NCBI GenBank assembly: GCA_016933335.1
Contig: JAFGBD010000013.1
Location: forward strand, 1-57,273
Length of the DNA: 57,273 nucleotides
Direction: 5' to 3'
Origin: Bacteroidales bacterium
Lineage (GTDB): Bacteria > Bacteroidota > Bacteroidia > Bacteroidales > UBA10428
Numbering within the stretch: position 1 is the stretch's first letter; every line of letters starts with the position of its first letter. Made by a program: the position numbers and the translations under genes. Below are positions 16,340-24,151 of the stretch, in pieces. The notes under the pieces are model-generated. The model worked only from the letters and a program-made list of their open reading frames with translations. It ran no database searches and had not been told where the DNA came from.

Positions 16340-16886
16340 AGTTTTTTTCCAGTATTTTCATCATAGTTTGATTGTAAAACATAGAATTTCTGGTTTTTAT
16401 AGATGTATTTTTTTTTGTTTTAATTATTGGCAATATTAATACGTTTATTGATACATTTTGTTTGTTTTTGTCTAAAAATAATTAACAAATCATAAAAATT
16501 CCCTGGCACTCATCAACAAAAGTACTTCCGGACTTTTCAGGGTGCCCTGGTTGTTGATAATTTATTTGTTAAGACGACTTTTCTCTGAATGGTCACAATT
16601 TTTTTTCAACTTTTTTATTTTTTTCTTTTTCTGCTGGGATAAATTGAAAATTCGTGCCTGTCCTGTCCGGACGTATTTGTAATGTTTGTCGAATTTTACT
16701 TTCACTAATATTCCCCGCCTGTTGAAAACTCATGCTGGTATCCGGTTGCAACGGGTGCTTTATTCATTTAAATTTATATTTTATTGGTAAACAAACACGA
16801 TTAAACTGAAGAGAATGAACTTATAAAGGAAATATCTCATACAACAACTAATACTCCACACTAATCATTAAAATTCTTCAAAGACA
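16340..16886 (-). other. 547-bp intergenic region between divergent genes, with a branched inverted repeat
   Basis: No gene is seen. The sequence is AT-rich with long T runs (around 16600-16635). It must hold the kamA promoter (leftward) and that of the T9SS protein (rightward). Possible leftward -7 boxes are TACTTTTG (16524-16517) and the weaker TATGTTTT (16383-16376); neither has a -33 partner. Bases 16512-16558 form a nested inverted repeat: ATCAAC/GTTGAT encloses AAAAGT/ACTTTT and CAGG/CCTG, i.e. a small three-way junction. Confidence 0.5.
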
Positions 16887-18326
16887 ATGAAAGCAAAAAG
16901 ACTTAAAACCATTGTAGCTGCCGCAGCAGCCATTTTTATTTCAGTGGCAGGCACATCTGTAAATGCACAGAATTACCTTACTGTTTACATGGACAGTATC
17001 AGTGAGTTAGATACAGTTTATACCTGCAATACTTTTGATACAATTAAATTTATCCCATGTAGCGGAAACCTGGTTTATAAACTCTGGATTGCATGTAAAT
17101 TAATAGATCCAGGTGGCCTGGAATGTGATACTATTTATCCGGATACACTTTTTTTGCCTTCCAGCTTTAAGGGGCTGGTAAGCTTTCAGGGAGACGACGG
17201 AATGAATTTTGTTGGTGGCTGGATTGATATAAAACCTTTGTCTTTATTGGGTATGAATAAGGAAACCTCCTGCGGCAATTCAATACAGCTCAATGTTTAT
17301 ACAAATTACTCAGGTAAAGGAATCCCTGAATACACCTGGATTCCGGTAACAGGACTTAATGATCCGGAAATACCAAATCCAATAGCCACCATAAAAGGTG
17401 ATATGGAATATACCGTTACCATGAATGCTCCAAATGGATGCATTGTTTCAAAGAATATCACAGTAACTTTTCAACCAATCAATAGTCCCTCTATTTGTCT
17501 TGTAAGTGTTGACAGTACAAGTAAGAATATCATTTATTGGGATAAAACTGCATCTTCTTGCATAGATTCATTTAATATCTATAAAGAAACCAATGTGACT
17601 GATGTTTATCAGAGAATTGGGAAAATAAGTTATAACGATAATAATTTATTTTTAGATACTGCTTCCAATGCACAAATCCAGTCAAATAAGTATTCAATCT
17701 CGGCCAAAGACTCCTGTGGATATGAATCTGCTAGAAGTACAGCCCATAAAACGATGCATTTAACTCTTAACCAGGGCCTTAACACTGTCTGGAACCTGAT
17801 TTGGGAACCATATACAGGAATTCCGGTTTCAACTTATTATATCTATCGTGGCACTACCCGTAAAAACCTTGAATTGATAGGAACCACATCAGGAAGTAAT
17901 ACACAATATAGTGATTTAAATGCACCGGCAGGAGAGGTACATTATCAGATAGAAATTGTAAGTCCTGTTGTATGCAATATACCGGATGATGGAACTGGAT
18001 TGAAATCTACTGCCTTGTCGATCAATACATCCCGTTCCAACATGGTTTCTTTTATACCATCGGGTCTGGATGAAATCCGCATCAATCCGGATTTATTTTC
18101 GGTTTATCCTAATCCTTCCGGAGAAATACTCTTTATAAAATCAAGTCGGGCAGGAATAGGTTTCAGAAGGGCAGAAATATGCAATATAACGGGCAAAGTC
18201 ATACAAGGCATGATATTGGAGCAATCAGAAACACAAATGAATATTTCTGATCTGGAGAGTGGTTTCTATCTTATAAAAATCAAAACCAATCGCGGAACAG
18301 TAACAAAAAAATTCACCAAAAAATAA
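16887..18326 (+). CDS. T9SS-secreted surface protein with FN3-like domains
   Basis: 479 aa. A signal peptide (MKAKRLKTIVAAAAAIFISV, cleavage likely after VNA) leads a secreted protein. About 130-195 resembles a PKD-like fold (ITPV-type WIPVTGLNDP, YTVTMNAPNGC). About 205-360 holds two fibronectin-III-like segments (IIYWDKT, YYIYRGTT). The end (about 398-479) is a T9SS type A sorting domain (FSVYPNPSGEILFIKS, GKVIQG, LESGFYLIKI, VTKKFTKK). It should cross the outer membrane by T9SS and be anchored or released. The N-terminal 100 residues, with several Cys, match nothing I recognise. Confidence 0.8.
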   Translation: MKAKRLKTIVAAAAAIFISVAGTSVNAQNYLTVYMDSISELDTVYTCNTFDTIKFIPCSGNLVYKLWIACKLIDPGGLECDTIYPDTLFLPSSFKGLVSFQGDDGMNFVGGWIDIKPLSLLGMNKETSCGNSIQLNVYTNYSGKGIPEYTWIPVTGLNDPEIPNPIATIKGDMEYTVTMNAPNGCIVSKNITVTFQPINSPSICLVSVDSTSKNIIYWDKTASSCIDSFNIYKETNVTDVYQRIGKISYNDNNLFLDTASNAQIQSNKYSISAKDSCGYESARSTAHKTMHLTLNQGLNTVWNLIWEPYTGIPVSTYYIYRGTTRKNLELIGTTSGSNTQYSDLNAPAGEVHYQIEIVSPVVCNIPDDGTGLKSTALSINTSRSNMVSFIPSGLDEIRINPDLFSVYPNPSGEILFIKSSRAGIGFRRAEICNITGKVIQGMILEQSETQMNISDLESGFYLIKIKTNRGTVTKKFTKK

Positions 18327-18628
18327 TTGCTGCTTATTGGCGGACATATTTACAAGGGGTATGTTTTCCTTTTTCTTTCTTATTTTGAATTATTTCCATA
18401 ACCATCTGACTGATTCAGATGAATCATAATATTGAAGTATATAAATGGTTAATAGATGCCGGTGGCTAAGAAAAATACAAAATGATAATATTTTTTCTTT
18501 GACTGAATATTGAATCATTTTATATCTTGTAAACGTCCAGAGATATCTGGCCTATTCTCAGATCATTCATGTAATTATCATTTATATCCAAACAAATTCA
18601 GAAGTTTGACAAATAAATTCCTTGGCTG
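18327..18628 (+). other. 302-bp intergenic region before the photolyase gene
   Basis: No gene is seen. A 7-bp hairpin CATCTGA/TCAGATG (18403-18421) follows the T9SS gene but lacks a U tract. TTTG (18498-18501) and TATATCTTG (18521-18529), 19 bases apart, form a near-consensus Bacteroidota promoter for the photolyase, with a leader of roughly 95 nt. Confidence 0.4.
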
Positions 18629-19927
18629 ATGAAAATAGCAGTATTCTGGTTCAGGAGAGATCTGCGTCTGGAAGATAACAGCGCATTATATCAGGCGCTT
18701 CATTGCGGGATGCCGGTTTTACCCATATTCATTTTCGATGCGAACATACTGGAGGAACTGCCCGGGGATGATGCCAGGGTGAGCTTTATTTACAGCACAT
18801 TAAGAAGTATTCATGACAGGCTCCGGCGTACAGGAGCATCACTCAAAGTTTTAACAGGAGAACCGGTCAGGGTCTGGGAAGAACTGCTCACTGAATATGA
18901 AGTCGCACAGGTATATTTTAACAAGGACTATGAGCCGTATGCACTGGCAAGGGACGGTCAGGTGAAAAGACTGCTTGAAAATAAAGGAATAGACGTATAT
19001 GCCTTCAAAGACCAGGTCATTTTTGAAGAAGGTGAAATTGTTAAAAATGACAGTAAACCATATACCATATACACACCTTATAAAAGAAGGTGGCTGGAAA
19101 ATTTTGATCCGGAAAAGGCAGATCCTTTACCATCGCCGGATTTAAGCAGATTCTACAGGCATGATCTTGCCTTCCCTTCTCTTGCAGAGATTGGTTTCAG
19201 CGAATCACCCATCAGGGTAAAAGAATACGATCTCTCCCGGCTGGATGAATATCCGAAGCTGCGTGATATTCCTGCAGAAGATGCCACCAGCTGTCTCGGA
19301 CCCCATCTGAGGTTCGGGACGGTAAGCATTCGCCGGGTGATCCGGCAGCTTAATCCTGAACATGAGGTCTTCCTCGGTGAACTGATATGGCGTGAATTTT
19401 TCATGCAAATCCTGTGGCATTTCCCCGAAGTCGTAAACCAGAATTTCAAACCCGGATACAATGGTATTATCTGGCGGAATGATGACAGGGAATTTGAGCG
19501 ATGGTGCCATGGAAGAACAGGCTATCCGATGGTGGATGCAGGAATGCGTCAGCTCAACAAGACCGGATACATGCACAACCGGGTGCGTATGGTAGCGGCG
19601 GGCTTTCTTTGTAAACACCTGCTGATAGACTGGGCATGGGGAGAAGCATATTTTGCGGAAAAACTGCTGGACTATGAGTTATCGTCAAACAATGGCAACT
19701 GGCAGTGGGCAGCAGGAACAGGTTGTGATGCGGCTCCCTATTTCCGGGTATTTAATCCTTTTGAACAGCTGAAAAAGTTTGACAGGGAAGAAATATATAT
19801 TAGGCGGTGGATCCCGGAATACGGGAAAAAAGACTATCCTGAACCAATGATAGAACACAGGATCGCAAGGACAAGGGCTTTGGAAAGATACAGAAAGGGA
19901 TTGCTGGCCAAACTGAATAAAGGTTGA
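18629..19927 (+). CDS. phrB: Deoxyribodipyrimidine photolyase (class I CPD type)
   Basis: 432 aa. The N-terminal Rossmann-like antenna domain (VFWFRRDLRLEDNSALYQAL) spans about 1-130. The C-terminal FAD domain has WREFFMQILWHFP, GYPMVDAGMRQL, MHNRVRMVAAGF and the NNGNWQWAAGTGCDAAPYFRVFNP signature region (about 345-375) that lines the flavin and lesion pocket. It repairs cyclobutane pyrimidine dimers with blue light. The length is a little short but complete. It stands alone, converging on the PQQ-like lipoprotein gene. Together with the carotenoid operon it implies that the organism meets sunlight. Confidence 0.92.
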   Translation: MKIAVFWFRRDLRLEDNSALYQALHCGMPVLPIFIFDANILEELPGDDARVSFIYSTLRSIHDRLRRTGASLKVLTGEPVRVWEELLTEYEVAQVYFNKDYEPYALARDGQVKRLLENKGIDVYAFKDQVIFEEGEIVKNDSKPYTIYTPYKRRWLENFDPEKADPLPSPDLSRFYRHDLAFPSLAEIGFSESPIRVKEYDLSRLDEYPKLRDIPAEDATSCLGPHLRFGTVSIRRVIRQLNPEHEVFLGELIWREFFMQILWHFPEVVNQNFKPGYNGIIWRNDDREFERWCHGRTGYPMVDAGMRQLNKTGYMHNRVRMVAAGFLCKHLLIDWAWGEAYFAEKLLDYELSSNNGNWQWAAGTGCDAAPYFRVFNPFEQLKKFDREEIYIRRWIPEYGKKDYPEPMIEHRIARTRALERYRKGLLAKLNKG

Positions 19928-20025
19928 ACCGCATCAAGACTTATTTTAAGTAAACAAGATTTCAGGTTTGCATCAGAAAACATGTTGTGATAATAGAACC
20001 CTTAGAGGCAGAAAACCTCACTTTT

Positions 20026-21519
20026 TTACCTGTCAGGATATCTTCCATCATTTTTATTGTTTTGCCGGAATCTTGGCCACAGAGAGCTTGCATATCCTAG
20101 GCTCGTTGTCCGTATTGCATACAAATTGCCTTTGTATTGGGGATCTTCAAGATGAGTTCCTACATATAAAGTTCCATCGTGTATGATGGCTGCTGATGAC
20201 CAGTTAATGGAGTGAGCAATTTGAATTTTCCAGTTCAGGGTACCATCAGGATGGATACAATAAAAATGCTCGTTTTCAGAGCCGAAATATATCATGCCAT
20301 CCGCCCCGACTGAAGGTGTGGCATATATATCATCTGCAGCATTGACTCCATGGAAAGTCTCAACAATGAATTCCCATATTTTGCACCCGGATGGAGATAA
20401 TGCAATAAGCTTTGAAGGAGTGTCATACCCACCTGACTTGGTTGTTATGTATATTGTGCCATCTGTTCCAAATACAGGTGAAGACCTTACTGTCCGGCCA
20501 GAACCTTCTACAACATATTTCCACTTCTTGGTGCCATCCGGATTAAATGCATAGACAAAACCATTGGAGCGTTGTTCAGCAGGAATATAAAGTACTCCTT
20601 CACTGTCAATGGCAGGGCATGAAAAGGTCATTTCATCTTCATGATCCAGTTTGGCATGCCATTTTTCAGTTCCATCCGGATTTACGGCATAAAAATCGTC
20701 CTGATGAATGAATATGTAGATTGTTCCCTCCTGTCCGATCACCGGAGATTGACGGCATGATTTTCCAGGAAGTGGATTAAATCTCCATAATCGTTCGCCA
20801 TTTCCGGGGTTGAGTGCATACAAGCCATCTGATGCAATATAAACGGTACCATCCGATCCCACTGCAGGGATGCGTTGTCCCATATCATAAAAAACAATGA
20901 TTTCATTATCAAAATCATTGAATTTCCACTTTAGTTCACCCATACCCGATATCGCATACACTGTATTATGAAAATCCTGGATGAAAATCAGGCCATTCTG
21001 TCCGATAACAGGTGAGTATGGATTGTATTCACAGTCATAGGACCATTTCACCGTACCATCCGGATTAACCGCATACAGTCCGCCCCAGTCGGTCCAACGA
21101 AAAATACCTGTGCTTATATAAATTGTTCCGTCATCATCAACAACAGGACAACCGTAATATACCTGCTTTTCAAGCCCCAGCCTCCAGATAACCTTATTTT
21201 CACAATTTGCGCTTAAATGATGGCTCCTGTCCATTACAAACCAACCGCTGTCAGGAACCGATTCACCATCAAGTAAAACCACCAGATTTGAGTGCCCTAT
21301 TTTAAGAGAATAATTATATAAAATGGTTTCGGATGTATGATATACAAACATGGATGTTTCAGGATAACCCCACAGACCTGCACCTTTTTCAACACAAAGC
21401 GTGTCAGCCTTTTCTGGCAGATTGTCATCTGTATCATCTGTCTCTTTGTGGCAACCGGTGATGGTAAAGCAATAACAGACAATCATTAAAACAAATCCGT
21501 TTTTGTAAGAGAATATCAT
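20026..21519 (-). CDS. Lipoprotein with PQQ-like beta-propeller repeats
   Basis: 497 aa. A lipoprotein signal ends T-I-T-G-C (Cys23). The body repeats a propeller blade with DGTIYI/NPDGTKKW motifs at least seven times (for example around ISTGIFRWTDWGGLYAVNPDG and FIHQDDFYAVNPDG), a PQQ_2-type eight-bladed fold. BamB shares the fold, but here each blade keeps 'NPDG' loops typical of secreted scaffold propellers rather than quinone enzymes, and no methanol-dehydrogenase-type catalytic residues are seen. Probably an outer-membrane or periplasmic binding protein. It follows the PorE-like gene on the same strand with a 64-bp gap. Confidence 0.75.
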   Translation of the reverse strand: MIFSYKNGFVLMIVCYCFTITGCHKETDDTDDNLPEKADTLCVEKGAGLWGYPETSMFVYHTSETILYNYSLKIGHSNLVVLLDGESVPDSGWFVMDRSHHLSANCENKVIWRLGLEKQVYYGCPVVDDDGTIYISTGIFRWTDWGGLYAVNPDGTVKWSYDCEYNPYSPVIGQNGLIFIQDFHNTVYAISGMGELKWKFNDFDNEIIVFYDMGQRIPAVGSDGTVYIASDGLYALNPGNGERLWRFNPLPGKSCRQSPVIGQEGTIYIFIHQDDFYAVNPDGTEKWHAKLDHEDEMTFSCPAIDSEGVLYIPAEQRSNGFVYAFNPDGTKKWKYVVEGSGRTVRSSPVFGTDGTIYITTKSGGYDTPSKLIALSPSGCKIWEFIVETFHGVNAADDIYATPSVGADGMIYFGSENEHFYCIHPDGTLNWKIQIAHSINWSSAAIIHDGTLYVGTHLEDPQYKGNLYAIRTTSLGYASSLWPRFRQNNKNDGRYPDR

Positions 21520-21583
21520 TCTGTAAGCAATATTTACTGGAAGGACAGGTAGATTTTGGATATCATTATCCGGTTACTATTGT

Positions 21584-23908
21584 TCAGAGTTTCTTGATAA
21601 AAGCGTTGCGATATCCCAATTCCTTAACCTTTGACAGTTCTTCCCTGGCCTCATAGATGTTCTCATATTCGCCGTAGAAGTACCGGTAGTATCCGTCTTT
21701 GCTCAGCTCGATCTTAAGTTTATCCAGTTTATTAAAAATATTGAAGTTTACAGGTATTTTACCTGCCATCACCTGAATGGTATATTCCGGTACAATGGAT
21801 CTTCGCCTTATAATTACATCCCTGTAACCCCTGTCAAGGACATCCTCACAGAGCTTTTTAGCCTCTTCCAGACTCCCGGCAATGCGCCAGGTATATTTAT
21901 AAAGGTCGTCAGGTGCGAGGTGTACTGAAATTTTATCAAGATTCCTGAAATAGCTTAAATCCACAGGTTTACTGAGGGCAAATAACTGAACGGTATATGA
22001 AACAGGAGTACCGGGAGGGATGGAGGAGATATCATTTGATTCATCCACCACCTCATCAGTATATGCATAACTGCGATAAGGGTATGAAGTTGCAGATGTC
22101 TCAGATGAGGTTCTTACACCGGTCATATCATCGGAAACACCGGTTTGAATTTCTAATGTCTCAGTAACCGGTGTTGTAAAGCTTTCACTCACAGGTGTTT
22201 CAATACTTTCAACGACTCCTGGTTCAGTCCGGGGGCTTTCTGAAACACTCACAGTTTCCGTTATCCCGGTTGTCTGTGGTGCTGCATATTCTTCCATATC
22301 TGTTTCGGGAGTCCGGGTTTCAACAATGGCAGCATCCTCATCAACTGAAGCCATAATCTCTTCTTTATGAGCCAGATCAGCGAAAATGACCATTTCATTT
22401 TCTGCAGGATCTTCGTCGATACTGATTTCTTTACTGAAGATTTCATAGTCAGGTGCACTGACGGTAAGCAGGTATCTCCCGGGTGTAACCCGATGGCTGA
22501 AATCACCAAATGAGTTTTCAGGTCTTGGTTGCGCGATTGTCTGATAGGTATTCAGATCCATGATTGAAATGAGTAACAAACCTGTATCGACAGCAGATGA
22601 TTGATTATCTGTCATGATTTTGCCTGTAAGGTTTACGGCGGGATGAATTTCAACAGCATAGATATCCCTGTCACCAAAACCGTTATCTGCAAGGCGGGAA
22701 TAATAACCTTCAAATTTGCTGTTTCCGGGGAAGTAGAACAGATCGTTATCTGTTGTATTTACAGGGTAACCAAGGTTTTCAGCTTCAGAACCTGTCTCAT
22801 GGAGATTAAAACGGAAAATATCATACCCACCCATTCCCTCATGTCCCTCGGAACTGAAATAGAGCCATTTACCATCACGACTGACAAAAGGTGTTTCTTC
22901 ATTAAACATGGTGTTGATTTTAGTGCCCATATTGACAGGCTTTCCCCATTTTCCTTTCTTATCAAGCTTTGAATAATAAATATCCAGGTCACCTTCACCT
23001 CCGCTTCGGTCGCTTGTAAAATAAAGTGTCTGTCCGTCGGGTGACAGACTGGCATGTGTTTCGTTCATCTTGGTATTTACCGGCTTTTTTAGTCTGACAG
23101 CACTTGACCATCTGTTACGGGTCATTGTACTGAAATAAATCTGCGAATTCAGGGGATCATCTTCAATGAGGTATAGAGTTGTGCCGTCAAATGAAAGGGA
23201 AGAGGTTTTGAAATTGTCCTTTGAAGTGATTTGTCTGGTAATGGCTTTTGGTTTTGTCCATTCACCGTTTACTTTATTAGATAGCATGATATTATTATCA
23301 TCTCTTTTCAGGGAAGTATAAACAACAGTCTGGCCATCGCCTGAAAAAACCGCATTGAAATCAGCGGATTCGCCATTCAGGATGCTCCCGAGGTTTGTTG
23401 TGGTTACCAGTGATGGATTGTGCATCATCTGCCCTGCATTTTCGCAGGATCTTATGTACTGTTCTGTTATCTCTCTTTGCCTGGTATCTTTTGCATCCAG
23501 ATTGTCCAGGTAATCCCTGTAAGCCCTTTTGGCCTTATCCAGATGGTTGGTAACCCTGTATGCGCTGCCAAGCATGAAATATGTCTCAAGCGGTGCGGTT
23601 TCCTCTTTATAGGAGTTGGGATTATAGTCTTCAGAGATCCTGGAAGAGGCTTCAATAAAATAAGGAACGGCTTTTTCTTTTTCAGTACCGGTGTTCAGGT
23701 AACATACTCCAAGTTTATATTTAATGTTTGCATTATCGGGGATCTGCTTCAGAATCTGTGAATATGCTTTTATGGCCTTTTCATATTGTTTTGTCATATA
23801 AAAATACTCTGCATCATAAGTAAGCTCATTGATGCGTCCCCAATCCTGGGCATTAAGCGGTAAAACAAGAGGAAACAGAATCAATAAACCAAAACAAAAC
23901 CACCTCAT
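21584..23908 (-). CDS. PorE-like TPR/PD40 protein ending in SPOR repeats
   Basis: 774 aa. Signal peptide, then TPRs (about 25-150), then a PD40/WD40-like propeller (about 165-410; SFDGTTLYL, SPDGQTLYFTSDRSGGEGDLDIY, SRDGKWLYFSSEG), a carboxypeptidase-regulatory-like beta domain (about 420-500), a long Thr/Ser/Glu-rich linker (about 510-640), and two SPOR-like units (YTVQLFAL.., YTIQVMAG..). PorE of T9SS has the same order but ends in an OmpA peptidoglycan-binding domain. SPOR also binds peptidoglycan, so this may be an analogue tethering T9SS parts or another envelope machine. Other PD40 lipoproteins of Bacteroidota share parts of this plan. Confidence 0.7.
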   Translation of the reverse strand: MRWFCFGLLILFPLVLPLNAQDWGRINELTYDAEYFYMTKQYEKAIKAYSQILKQIPDNANIKYKLGVCYLNTGTEKEKAVPYFIEASSRISEDYNPNSYKEETAPLETYFMLGSAYRVTNHLDKAKRAYRDYLDNLDAKDTRQREITEQYIRSCENAGQMMHNPSLVTTTNLGSILNGESADFNAVFSGDGQTVVYTSLKRDDNNIMLSNKVNGEWTKPKAITRQITSKDNFKTSSLSFDGTTLYLIEDDPLNSQIYFSTMTRNRWSSAVRLKKPVNTKMNETHASLSPDGQTLYFTSDRSGGEGDLDIYYSKLDKKGKWGKPVNMGTKINTMFNEETPFVSRDGKWLYFSSEGHEGMGGYDIFRFNLHETGSEAENLGYPVNTTDNDLFYFPGNSKFEGYYSRLADNGFGDRDIYAVEIHPAVNLTGKIMTDNQSSAVDTGLLLISIMDLNTYQTIAQPRPENSFGDFSHRVTPGRYLLTVSAPDYEIFSKEISIDEDPAENEMVIFADLAHKEEIMASVDEDAAIVETRTPETDMEEYAAPQTTGITETVSVSESPRTEPGVVESIETPVSESFTTPVTETLEIQTGVSDDMTGVRTSSETSATSYPYRSYAYTDEVVDESNDISSIPPGTPVSYTVQLFALSKPVDLSYFRNLDKISVHLAPDDLYKYTWRIAGSLEEAKKLCEDVLDRGYRDVIIRRRSIVPEYTIQVMAGKIPVNFNIFNKLDKLKIELSKDGYYRYFYGEYENIYEAREELSKVKELGYRNAFIKKL

Positions 23909-23951
23909 AAGTTTCAGTCTTAATATATTTTATTCATCAGCCTCTTACTAA

Positions 23952-23959
23952 CAAACTTA
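23952..23959 (-). promoter_or_regulatory. -7 box (TAAGTTTG) of the PorE-like gene
   Basis: Exact TAnnTTTG on the minus strand, 43 nt before the start at 23908. A second identical box lies at 24015-24022 (CAAACTTA on plus), so there may be two starts. No -33 element is seen. Confidence 0.4.
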
Positions 23960-24151
23960 ATCAAAAGTTAACTGGGATGTCTGATGAGTTATTAACAAAG
24001 CCTGATGTCAACACCAAACTTAAGTTAGTGACTATTTATGTTTTTTGCAGAGAATTTGAAAATAATTTTTTGATTAATGAAGGATTTTCTGATTGGTTTA
24101 TCGTATTTTCAATGATGGCAGTCAAATGATAAATAAATAATATTCAGGTCA

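Noticed and set aside
21584..23908. Calling this gene porE outright
   Set aside because: The OmpA domain that defines PorE is replaced by SPOR-like repeats, so only 'PorE-like' is supported.
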